Assembly: GCF_029689945.1 (NCBI RefSeq)
Contig: NZ_CP121451.1
Span: 1,550,001-1,614,000 of the forward strand
Source of the DNA: Paenibacillus amylolyticus
Lineage (GTDB): Bacteria > Bacillota > Bacilli > Paenibacillales > Paenibacillaceae
DNA: 64,000 nucleotides
Direction of reading: 5' to 3'
Shown in pieces: positions 1-7,374 of this stretch. The position numbers and the translations under genes are program-made. Within the stretch, counting starts at the first letter, position 1. Each line of letters opens with the position of its first letter. The notes beneath the pieces were generated by a model, which was not told the origin of the DNA, did no database searches, and was given only the letters and a program-made list of their open reading frames with translations.

Positions 1-1206
1 CTGTGCGGTCTGAATACGATAGCGATGCAGCAGGCCAGAAGCGGCATTATGCATCACCGATTCCAAAGCAGTGTAGAATCCAGCCCGATCCGCAACAGCT
101 CTGGCACCTTGGCAGATGCCAAACCGAATGCCGAGCTTGACCAGATTGATGGTGTTGAAGGACAGATTGCCTTTACCGCTTTGACGATTGCGGCCGAATC
201 GGTCAGCCAGTGTACGTGTGCGGCATCCCATGGTTGCAATGATCGTATCCGGATCTTCCGGATGATAATAAGGCAGATTGAAGGAGGCATCCACATTGAC
301 AAAGTTAGGATACATCCGCCGGGATGAACAGGTGACTGCGAGCCGGAACAAGTCATAGTTCGGCTCGCCTTGAGCCTGATTGACCCCCTGTTTACATTGG
401 AAGATATGCTGTGGGAACACGGGAGTCTCCCCATTGCCCAGGCCACGAATCGTTGCTTCGAGCAATGAACGCGATACCAACCGTCCTTCCGCAGAAGTAC
501 ATAAACCATAATTCAGTGATGTGAATGGAATCTGTCCACCCGCCCGACTGCTCATCGTATTCAGGTTATGAATCAGTGATTCAGCAGCTTGTCCTGTCTC
601 CAGTTCAGTCTCTTCGTAGGCGAAGGCATATGCCCGCGGACACTGATTCTTCGCTTCGATGCTGTCCAGATGAAGCTGTTCATCTTCAAGCAGGACATGC
701 TCACCAAAGAGGCGTTGACCTTTGCGATAATGCTTGCGGAACGATCGCTGAACATAAGGGGCCAAATCCCAGTCAATTTTATTCGCCGATACCCCGCCAT
801 ACTGACTGTTCTGCTGGGATTGGAAGATGATCGCAACCAAAGCCATGGCAGACATGATGGTCTGAGGTGTGCGAACCGATCCGTTGCCTGTATTGAAACC
901 CGCAGCAAGGAGACGGTCAAACGGGATAAAGATGCAGTTGGTTGTGCCAAGCGCATACTGATCCAGATCATGTACATACAGATCCCCGTTCTCCACAGCT
1001 TGGGCAAGCTCTTCCGGCAACACATGACGCAGAGCATGCCATTTGGCGGTCTCCGAACCGAGCCTGCTCATTTTTCCGCTGAAGGAATCCCCGTTCAGAT
1101 TTGCATTTTCCCTCAGCGTATCAGCGTCTTCTGCGCCAATAATGCGTCTTCCCAGGTCGGATAATAGATCGGATGCCGGTGGAGTGGCATGCTCAAGCAT
1201 GTTCAT
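1..1206 (-). CDS. nrdD: Anaerobic ribonucleoside-triphosphate reductase NrdD (5' part, cut by left edge)
   Basis: Class III ribonucleotide reductase large subunit, which makes dNTPs without oxygen using a glycyl radical installed by NrdG. An open frame of 402 codons runs off the left edge. Reading from the ATG at 1206 it contains family motifs such as YGGVSANKIDWDLAPY, GGQIPFTSLNYG and RFGRNRQSGKGNLSFNTINL. The start follows an AGGAGG at about 1213-1218 on the minus strand. The protein begins almost at once with the catalytic region, so the N-terminal ATP-cone common in this family appears to be absent. The glycyl-radical C-terminus and nrdG would lie outside the window. Regulation is visible upstream: Fnr-, NrdR- and Fur-like sites. 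The family call is firm from the motifs; completeness cannot be judged. Confidence 0.93.
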   Translation of the reverse strand, partial: MNMLEHATPPASDLLSDLGRRIIGAEDADTLRENANLNGDSFSGKMSRLGSETAKWHALRHVLPEELAQAVENGDLYVHDLDQYALGTTNCIFIPFDRLLAAGFNTGNGSVRTPQTIMSAMALVAIIFQSQQNSQYGGVSANKIDWDLAPYVQRSFRKHYRKGQRLFGEHVLLEDEQLHLDSIEAKNQCPRAYAFAYEETELETGQAAESLIHNLNTMSSRAGGQIPFTSLNYGLCTSAEGRLVSRSLLEATIRGLGNGETPVFPQHIFQCKQGVNQAQGEPNYDLFRLAVTCSSRRMYPNFVNVDASFNLPYYHPEDPDTIIATMGCRTRTLADRFGRNRQSGKGNLSFNTINLVKLGIRFGICQGARAVADRAGFYTALESVMHNAASGLLHRYRIQTAQ

Positions 1207-1219
1207 ATAATTTTCCTCC

Positions 1220-1238
1220 TATAATGATTATGAATATC
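1220..1238 (-). promoter_or_regulatory. Fur/PerR-type box in the nrdD leader
   Basis: TATAATGATTATGAATATC matches the 19-bp Fur consensus GATAATGATTATCATTATC at 16 positions; its first 15 bases also resemble a PerR box. It lies just upstream of the nrdD ribosome-binding site and downstream of the likely transcription start, a position suited to repression. Which metal regulator binds cannot be told from sequence. Confidence 0.5.
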
Positions 1239-1254
1239 ATTTAACTCACGTTAA

Positions 1255-1302
1255 ACACTATATGTAGATTCGTATTATCCATTTATAAACTATATGTGGT
1301 TT
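1255..1302 (-). promoter_or_regulatory. Pair of NrdR boxes at the nrdD promoter
   Basis: ACACTATATGTAGATT (1255-1270) and AAACTATATGTGGTTT (1287-1302) share CTATATGT and fit the NrdR box (acaCwAtATaTwGtgt). They are 32 bp apart, three helical turns, the usual arrangement for NrdR, the ATP-cone repressor of ribonucleotide reductase operons. The upstream box overlaps a TATAAA (minus strand, 1287-1282) that is the likely -10. Confidence 0.75.
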
Positions 1303-1305
1303 TTG

Positions 1306-1325
1306 GGTGTGATAATGATCACACC
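1306..1325 (-). promoter_or_regulatory. Fnr/Crp-type operator upstream of nrdD
   Basis: A perfect 8-bp inverted repeat with a 4-bp spacer, containing TGTGA-N6-TCACA (1308-1323), the consensus of Bacillus Fnr. Its centre lies about 41 bp upstream of the start predicted from the TATAAA at 1287-1282, which is the class II activator position. Oxygen-limitation activation of nrdD is the natural inference; a Rex or Crp-like factor is the alternative. Confidence 0.7.
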
Positions 1326-1330
1326 ACGTA

Positions 1331-1686
1331 ATGGGCAAAGTGCACTTTCCTTTAATTGCTGGGGATAAAGGTTTCCAAAGTCTGTGCAGAAGCGTATAAT
1401 TTCTAGTTATCCTGCAAGGATAATAATTAAAGTGAGACAAGATGGACGTTAACCAAGCTGAAAAGGCGGTTTGCAAACCATTTTCCGTTGGCAAGCCATC
1501 AGCTTAAGACTACATTTTTCCAAAAATGGCCTATGGGCAGAGAGTATGATTCTCTTTTACTTCTACGGTGTTAATCATATAAGTATAGATTGTGACAGCT
1601 ATTCGGATTTTTGGTGAACCCCTGTACGTGATTAAACATTCTGATAAATAGATTCGAAAGTGCAGCTAAGATAAGAGGGGTGAATC
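1331..1686. other. Intergenic region between divergent nrdD and the histidine kinase gene
   Basis: No gene seen. The stretch is AT-rich with no stable hairpin that I can find. The kinase gene is preceded by a purine-rich AAGAGGGG ribosome-binding site at about 1672-1680. Its promoter is probably in this interval, but I cannot place it with confidence. Confidence 0.4.
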
Positions 1687-3324
1687 ATGGGAACGGCAGA
1701 AGGCATTACGACAGGCTTCTATGAAGATATAACGGAAGCAGCGGCCCATATCGTAGACGTATTAAGCGGTGTACTGAAGGTCAATACGATCTTTGTTGCC
1801 ACCAATGACGGGGTGACCAATGTTATTTTGGAGGCCTTTAACCGTACGGAAGAGTTGATTGTGAAAGGAAGTGTGCTTTCTTTTAACGAATCATATTGCA
1901 GCCTGGTATTAAGAGACACAAGCAGTGTTCTTACCATCCAGAACACATGTGAACATCCGATGACACGATCCATGGATGTTACTAACGGACTCGGCAATCG
2001 CTTCTTCGTGGGCGTGCCGATTATGAGAAGATCGGGCGAAACATTTGGTACCATCTGCCTGATGGACAACCCTGATTATGTGATTAGTGAAACGGACATG
2101 AAGACGCTGAAAGCGATGGCTGTGTTTCTGGGCTACGTTGTCGATCTGGAGAGCACGCTGCATGTTCAGGAGCGAAAGTTGAGTGATTCGGAACGATTGC
2201 AAGAGCAGCTTCAGGCAGAGAAAGAACGAGCTGAATCGGAGGCCATGACCAAAGCGCAGATGCTCAAGCTAATGAGTCACGAGATTCGCAATCCCTTGAA
2301 CGGTATTCTGGGACTGACAGATCTGATGCGCACGCCGGATATGTCCGAGGAGCAATCCGAATATGTGAACATGATTGAAACGAGCGGCAATATTCTGCTC
2401 TCCTTGCTGAATAATATGATGAATTTCAATATTAATGAAGCAGGTAAAACGGTTATCCATGATGATCCGTTCGATCTGGTCGGCACCATTGAGAATACCG
2501 TGTATCTCTCTGCCGGGATTGCGACGGGCAAGAACATTGAGCTTGGATTGAATCTTGAATTGAATGTGTCCCAAGTGTTCATTGGTGATGAAGTCAAGAT
2601 TGGACAGTTGCTTGCACATGTCATTCAATATGCTCTGGATTCCACGCGTGAAGGGTCGGTTCTGATCACGGCAGTAGTGAACGGAGAAGAATCTGAGGAG
2701 ACAGGTACACTTCTGCTCAAGGTGAAGTACACGGGTCAGATGTTATCGGACAAGAAGCCTCCAACCTTGAACAGCCAGGACGAAAATTCCAATATTCAAA
2801 AGCTGGTTGGAAGTAATCTGGGTTTGGCAGTAAGCCAGAATCTTGCCATTCTCATGCATGGTCGTATTCAGGTGAGCAGTGTGGAGGAAAATGAGACGGA
2901 ATTCAACATCTCCCTTCCGTTGCGCAAATACTGGGAGTTACCTCAACTCGCAAGTGTTCAACATCGCTTAAAAGGGAAAAAGGTGTTGCTTGCCAAGGAC
3001 CCTGACATTCTGCAAGGTGTCTCTTCCCTGATGCGCAGGTGGGATATGGATGTACACATGACCTCAGGTTTATCGTTAGCGCATAATTGGATTGAGGAAG
3101 GACTCAAGCCGGATGTAGCCGTTGTGGATATGGGATTGCTGGAAGGCGGCGCGGTCGACTTTGTACATGAACTGAAACAGCGACTGGAAGATCTGCCTGT
3201 CCTTGTTCTTATTCCTTATGGTATGCAGATTGAATTACACGAATCAGGAGCCTTTGATGCTGTGCTGACCAAGCCGGTCAGACAGGCGGATCTGTTGAAT
3301 GCATTGAGCATCACGCTCCCTTAA
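1687..3324 (+). CDS. Degenerate GAF-domain hybrid histidine kinase
   Basis: A 545-residue cytosolic protein with the order GAF sensor (about 10-155), coiled coil (160-192), HisKA dimerisation helix with phospho-acceptor H198 in MSHEIRNPLNG, ATPase-like domain (240-415) and receiver-like domain (430-545). No membrane segment is visible. The ATP site looks damaged. The N-box reads HVIQYALDST, without the magnesium-binding Asn, and the G1 box reads VKYTGQ where DTGxG is expected. The G2 box reads VGSNLGLA. The receiver keeps a candidate Asp (VVDMGLL) and the Lys (LTKPV) but has lost the acidic pair at its start. It may therefore accept phosphate or act as a scaffold rather than autophosphorylate. 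No partner regulator is adjacent. Confidence 0.8.
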   Translation: MGTAEGITTGFYEDITEAAAHIVDVLSGVLKVNTIFVATNDGVTNVILEAFNRTEELIVKGSVLSFNESYCSLVLRDTSSVLTIQNTCEHPMTRSMDVTNGLGNRFFVGVPIMRRSGETFGTICLMDNPDYVISETDMKTLKAMAVFLGYVVDLESTLHVQERKLSDSERLQEQLQAEKERAESEAMTKAQMLKLMSHEIRNPLNGILGLTDLMRTPDMSEEQSEYVNMIETSGNILLSLLNNMMNFNINEAGKTVIHDDPFDLVGTIENTVYLSAGIATGKNIELGLNLELNVSQVFIGDEVKIGQLLAHVIQYALDSTREGSVLITAVVNGEESEETGTLLLKVKYTGQMLSDKKPPTLNSQDENSNIQKLVGSNLGLAVSQNLAILMHGRIQVSSVEENETEFNISLPLRKYWELPQLASVQHRLKGKKVLLAKDPDILQGVSSLMRRWDMDVHMTSGLSLAHNWIEEGLKPDVAVVDMGLLEGGAVDFVHELKQRLEDLPVLVLIPYGMQIELHESGAFDAVLTKPVRQADLLNALSITLP

Positions 3325-3490
3325 ATCAGGATCAGATAATAGAAAGAAAGCTTTACTCGGCGTACTGGCTATAGGTGCGCTTCTTTGTATTTTCCATTTT
3401 CTGAGCCAAAACCCTTTTCTTCCGAGCTGGTTACGTTACAATAGAAGATGAACTTCATCTTTATAACCAACAGAGGAGGATATGCAATCC

Positions 3491-4429
3491 ATGGATTATC
3501 GCAGATTGGGTGGAAGCGGACTGAAAGTAAGCGAGATCAGCCTGGGAAGCTGGCTGACGTACGGAGGGTATGTGGAACGTGAAAATGCGGTAAAATCAAT
3601 TGAGACTGCATTTGATGAAGGCATTAACTTTTTTGATACGGCCAATGTATATGAACGGGGTGCAGCAGAAGAATTGCTTGGGCAGACGCTCAAAGCATAT
3701 GCCCGTGACTCTTATGTACTAGCAACCAAAGTATTTGGCAAAATGGGAGATGGTCCGAATGACCAGGGGCTGTCACGTAAACATATCAAGGAGCAATGTG
3801 AAGCCAGCTTGAAGCGCTTGGGCGTTGAATATGTGGATATCTATTATTGCCATCGTTATCATACTGAAACACCAATAGAAGAAACACTCCGCGCGCTCGA
3901 TGATCTGGTGCGCCAAGGCAAAGTGTTATATGTAGGCGTCAGCCAGTGGACGGCGGCGCAAATGGAAGATGCGTTGGGTACAGCAGACCGTCTGCTTCTG
4001 GATCGTATCGTAGTCAATCAGCCCGTGTACAACATGTTTGACCGATATATCGAAAATGAGATTATCCCACTCGGTGAACGTAAAGGGATCGGACAAGTCG
4101 TGTACTCCCCGCTTGCTCAGGGTCTATTGACTGGGAAATATACATCCGTTTCCGATATCCCGGAAAATAGCCGTGCGGCTAAGCTGGGATGGGATGAAGG
4201 AAAGATCAATGCGGATCGCATCGGGAAAGTTCGTCAACTGATTGAAGTGGCGGACAAGCTGGATCTGAAGGTTGGCCAACTGGCCCTGGCCTGGATTCTG
4301 CGCCAGAACAATGTATCCAGTGCACTTGTAGGGGCAAGTCGTCCCGAGCAGGTCAAAGAGAATGCAGCTGCATCTGGCGTGAAGCTGGATGCTGCCATTG
4401 TCGAGGAGATTGAGAGTATCCTTGCTTGA
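3491..4429 (+). CDS. Aldo/keto reductase, Kv-beta-like
   Basis: NADPH-dependent oxidoreductase of the voltage-gated potassium channel beta-subunit-like branch (YghZ type). The TIM-barrel signatures are present: FFDTANVYERG with catalytic Asp and Tyr, LATKVFG with the Lys, YYCHRY with the His, and the cofactor-binding region SALVGASRPEQV near the C-terminus. An ATG at 3482 exists, but the AGGAGG at 3474-3479 is only 2 nt from it and 11 nt from the ATG at 3491, so the latter is preferred (312 residues). It stands alone and ends at a clear terminator. Substrate is not predictable. Confidence 0.88.
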   Translation: MDYRRLGGSGLKVSEISLGSWLTYGGYVERENAVKSIETAFDEGINFFDTANVYERGAAEELLGQTLKAYARDSYVLATKVFGKMGDGPNDQGLSRKHIKEQCEASLKRLGVEYVDIYYCHRYHTETPIEETLRALDDLVRQGKVLYVGVSQWTAAQMEDALGTADRLLLDRIVVNQPVYNMFDRYIENEIIPLGERKGIGQVVYSPLAQGLLTGKYTSVSDIPENSRAAKLGWDEGKINADRIGKVRQLIEVADKLDLKVGQLALAWILRQNNVSSALVGASRPEQVKENAAASGVKLDAAIVEEIESILA

Positions 4430-4477
4430 TCTTCGGTCAGCACACCAGCTGAGATGAACTGCAATAATCCATAAAGC

Positions 4478-4525
4478 AAGGGATGTCCTGTTAGCCTGAA
4501 TAGGCGAATGAGACATCCCTTTTTT
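4478..4525 (+). terminator. Rho-independent terminator after the aldo/keto reductase gene
   Basis: AAGGGATGTC (4478-4487) pairs with GACATCCCTT (4512-4521), followed by a T run. An inner GCCT/AGGC hairpin sits in the loop. It separates the reductase from the convergent GGDEF gene. Confidence 0.85.
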
Positions 4526-4584
4526 GGATAACCTTGAGTGGTTGAATTGTTGAACGGTTAGATTAATGAAAGGTTGGATCATTT

Positions 4585-5697
4585 TTATAGGGTACGAGGC
4601 AAGGAACGAAAATTTAAGGCACACACACGGTTACGCCCTGTATTCTTGGCTTCGTATAAAGCGCGGTCGGCCTGTTCGAAGAAGTCGTCATCGTCATGAG
4701 CATCACAATGATCCGGATACACGGCAACACCAATGGAGATGGTCAGACGTGTCGTCTGGCCGTCGGGCAGAGCAAAATGGTATTTCTCTACCGCCTGCCG
4801 GATCGATTCAGCAGTAGCCATTGCCTGGTGGTTTCCACAGTCGAGCAAGAGAATGGCGAATTCTTCCCCGCCGTTTCGTGACACAATATCGGCAGACCGT
4901 GCATGCTCAACGAGCAGTTGTCCAAGTTGCTTCAAGACCGCATCGCCGGCGGAATGACCATAGGTGTCGTTTACTTTTTTGAACCGGTCAATATCAATGG
5001 CAAGCAAGGACAGCTTTTGTTGGTAATCACGCGCACGCTGAAGCTCCAGTTGAAGTGATTTTTCGAACTGTCGTCGATTGCTAAGATTGGTAAGATGATC
5101 GGTAGATGCTCTTCTCTCCAAAAGAAATAACATCTCATTCGATTTATTGATGAATTCTGCAATGATATAGATAAATATTCCACCGACGAAGGAAATGGTC
5201 ATTTGTAACGGATATACCTTCATTAATGAATTCATGCTGTCTGTATTTAACAAAAGGATGATAAAGATTAACGTTATGCCGAGCAGATTCATCGTAATAA
5301 TTTTGGTCAGTCGCGACCAGGAAGCATAAGCGAAATATACACCGGACAGCCCGATCAGAGTCATGACAAATCCTGCATCAATGGCAGAGGATGACATGCC
5401 GAACATCAGAATACGAAGGGCCGAGATCACAAGTCCCGTAACAACCGAAGCCATTCCTCCCAGATACACCGCTGCGGTAACGATGGCCAGATGCCTCAGA
5501 TCTACAATTGTAGTCTCGTTCAGGGGGAAGGAATAGTTCATGAGAACTGTGCCATATATGCCGAATAATAAGCCGCCGATCAACTGAACACGTAATGAGG
5601 GAAAAGGCAATCGGATACTATAGAACTTGGCCATGATTCCGGACACATACATAAATGTAATCATGACACAGATATTGATGAAAAACGTGCTTAACAA
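4585..5697 (-). CDS. Membrane diguanylate cyclase (GGDEF)
   Basis: Probably makes cyclic di-GMP at the membrane. The N-terminal half has about six hydrophobic segments of the 5TM LytS/YhcK-like type. The C-terminal half is a GGDEF domain with active site GGEEF and an intact inhibitory I-site, RSAD, exactly five residues before it, so product feedback is expected. I chose the TTG at 5697 because a GGGGG ribosome-binding site lies 8 nt upstream (370 residues). An in-frame ATG at 5853 would add 52 residues that precede the first membrane segment and lack a good site. Monocistronic and convergent with the reductase gene. No EAL domain. Confidence 0.85.
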   Translation of the reverse strand: MLSTFFINICVMITFMYVSGIMAKFYSIRLPFPSLRVQLIGGLLFGIYGTVLMNYSFPLNETTIVDLRHLAIVTAAVYLGGMASVVTGLVISALRILMFGMSSSAIDAGFVMTLIGLSGVYFAYASWSRLTKIITMNLLGITLIFIILLLNTDSMNSLMKVYPLQMTISFVGGIFIYIIAEFINKSNEMLFLLERRASTDHLTNLSNRRQFEKSLQLELQRARDYQQKLSLLAIDIDRFKKVNDTYGHSAGDAVLKQLGQLLVEHARSADIVSRNGGEEFAILLLDCGNHQAMATAESIRQAVEKYHFALPDGQTTRLTISIGVAVYPDHCDAHDDDDFFEQADRALYEAKNTGRNRVCALNFRSLPRTL

Positions 5698-5972
5698 CCG
5701 ATATTCCCCCTTTATACGCACATCCCTACATTTTATCTGAAAAATGGTGCTGTAGCGAACCATATTATCCCAAATAATTGAGGGGATTACTGGGAAAGGT
5801 GTTTTTAATTCCATATCCGGGTTGTTGGCATAGATATTGACTTCAATATACAATAAGATTTATACTTAATCTAAATCAAAATGTATACCTTCTTTTTTGG
5901 GAAAACCATGATAAGTAGAAGATCGGTGTCTGATTTCATATAAAATGGATCAATAATAAAGGAGAAATGGTT

Positions 5973-6368
5973 GTGAGAACGTTAAATCTGACAATACAAC
6001 GGCAAGCGGTATATGATGTGGTGCGTCATTCGGAGGATCACCCGACAGCTGCAGATGTCATGAATCGACTTGTGGAGCAAGGATATAATCTGGCCTATGG
6101 TACGGTGTATAATTCTCTTCGTTATCTGACGGACAAAGAATTGATACGGGAGCTTAAACTTGGAGAGACAGCAAGCCGATATGATGCGCGTATGGATGAT
6201 CATCAGCACATTATGTGTGAAGTGTGCGGCAAAGTGGACGAGGTGATGACAGAGGTTCCTCCACAATGGATGAAACAGGTGGCTGAAGAAACCGGATATG
6301 CAATCGATCATGCTCATGTGGTCTTTGGAGGTGTCTGCGGGGAATGCAGAAACAAACGGATCAAGTAA
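5973..6368 (+). CDS. Fur-family metal/peroxide regulator (PerR-like)
   Basis: Winged-helix repressor of the Fur superfamily, about 131 residues. The structural zinc site CEVCGK and CGECRN is visible, as is the regulatory metal region SRYDARMDDHQH, equivalent to the RFD and HxH ligands of PerR. Where PerR has Asp104 the alignment gives Glu (CGKVDEV), a feature closer to Fur, so peroxide sensing is uncertain. The GTG at 5973 lies 8 nt from GGAG; the ATG at 5967 is only 2 nt away. The 3' end overlaps the next gene by 25 bp, implying coupled expression, and catalase lies just downstream of that pair. Confidence 0.85.
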   Translation: MRTLNLTIQRQAVYDVVRHSEDHPTAADVMNRLVEQGYNLAYGTVYNSLRYLTDKELIRELKLGETASRYDARMDDHQHIMCEVCGKVDEVMTEVPPQWMKQVAEETGYAIDHAHVVFGGVCGECRNKRIK

Positions 6369-7150
6369 AAATAAAAGTTCCTGGCCGCCGTTTACCGCTT
6401 AGGGTTAAACCAGCCCTGTCCGATGCAGCACCGCTTGTGGACAATTGTCCGGTTACACGGCGTGTGATTCTGATCAGCCCGATGCCGGGCCAGGTTCATG
6501 AACTGGTAAAGGCCTTAACGGATAGCTGCTTCGACGTACTGGTCTTTCATCGTTGGGAACCGGATCTGCATGAGCGTCTTGTCTTCGATCTGCTGATCTA
6601 TGACCTGTCTGTTGCCGGAACGATTGATGCATTTGCCGGCATTAGCAGCCGCTTGAATCGTGAGGCTGAACATACAACCCCTTGTCTGTATCTGGTTGGT
6701 GAGAAGATGATCGGCAGCGCGAGTGGACCGATGCTTCAGGAGGAATTGCTGGTGTGGCCTGCACGTCCGCAGGAAGCTCTTTACCGGGTGCAGCGTATGA
6801 TTGGCAACAGTCCGGCTCTACCCAAACGTGGATTTTTGCCTGAGGAAGGACAGCGTGTCGGATTCAAGGATCTGTGGCTCGATCGTGAACGGATGAGTGT
6901 GCAGCGCGATAATAACCGGATTCATCTAACGAAGACCGAATATGATCTGTTACTCAAGCTGATTGATGCCAAAGGCGCAGTCATTTCCCGTGAGGAGATG
7001 CTCAGCGATATCTGGGAGACGGACTTTACGGGTGGAAGTAATGTGGTCGATGTTCATATCAAAAGCTTGCGCAAAAAACTGGGCGATAACGCGTCTTCGC
7101 CGCAATACATCGTAACAGTAAGAGGAGTGGGCTACCGCCTGGCGGATTAG
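6344..7150 (+). CDS. Atypical OmpR/PhoB-type winged-helix regulator
   Basis: 268 residues. The N-terminal half (about 40-150) resembles a receiver fold but lacks the conserved acidic pair at its start; one Asp (LLIYDLSV) could be the phosphorylation residue. The C-terminal 95 residues form a clear OmpR-type DNA-binding domain (LTKTEYDLLLKL, SREEMLSDIW, VDVHIKSLRKKLGD, TVRGVGYRL). No histidine kinase is adjacent. Its start lies inside the Fur-family gene with only a weak GCGGGGA site, suggesting translational coupling. Three 11-bp direct repeats just downstream of the gene are the type of operator such proteins bind. It may work without phosphorylation. Confidence 0.82.
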   Translation: MQKQTDQVKIKVPGRRLPLRVKPALSDAAPLVDNCPVTRRVILISPMPGQVHELVKALTDSCFDVLVFHRWEPDLHERLVFDLLIYDLSVAGTIDAFAGISSRLNREAEHTTPCLYLVGEKMIGSASGPMLQEELLVWPARPQEALYRVQRMIGNSPALPKRGFLPEEGQRVGFKDLWLDRERMSVQRDNNRIHLTKTEYDLLLKLIDAKGAVISREEMLSDIWETDFTGGSNVVDVHIKSLRKKLGDNASSPQYIVTVRGVGYRLAD

Positions 7151-7185
7151 TCCGCTTTTTTTGTCCCGTTCGGATCGTTCACTTC

Positions 7186-7205
7186 ACCCTTCATTCATGA
7201 AGGGT
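7186..7205. other. 20-bp perfect inverted repeat
   Basis: ACCCTTCAT and ATGAAGGGT flank a 2-bp spacer. It lies 35 bp after the winged-helix regulator gene and is followed only by TTTAAG, so it is either a weak terminator or an operator. Confidence 0.5.
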
Positions 7206-7210
7206 TTAAG

Positions 7211-7243
7211 AACCTCATCTTAACCTCATCTAAACCTCATGCA
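7211..7243 (+). promoter_or_regulatory. Three 11-bp direct repeats upstream of catalase
   Basis: AACCTCATCTT, AACCTCATCTA and AACCTCATGCA follow each other without gaps. Direct repeats at one helical turn are typical operators for OmpR/PhoB-family regulators such as the gene just upstream. The link to that regulator is inference. Confidence 0.6.
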
Positions 7244-7279
7244 AGAGTAGAGTTGGACATGTTAGAATCAATTTAACAG

Positions 7280-7294
7280 TTAGATCAAGTCTAA
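7280..7294 (+). promoter_or_regulatory. Candidate Fur-family operator before katA
   Basis: TTAGA-N5-TCTAA is an imperfect relative of the 15-bp PerR/Fur 7-1-7 box. It lies 80 bp upstream of the catalase start. Weak by itself; the nearby Fur-family gene makes it worth noting. Confidence 0.35.
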
Positions 7295-7374
7295 ATGTAT
7301 ATTTATATCGAAGCCGAATATGATTTTAATAGTAGATATAGCAGCCGTGAGACCCATAAGAGGAGGACGACAGG

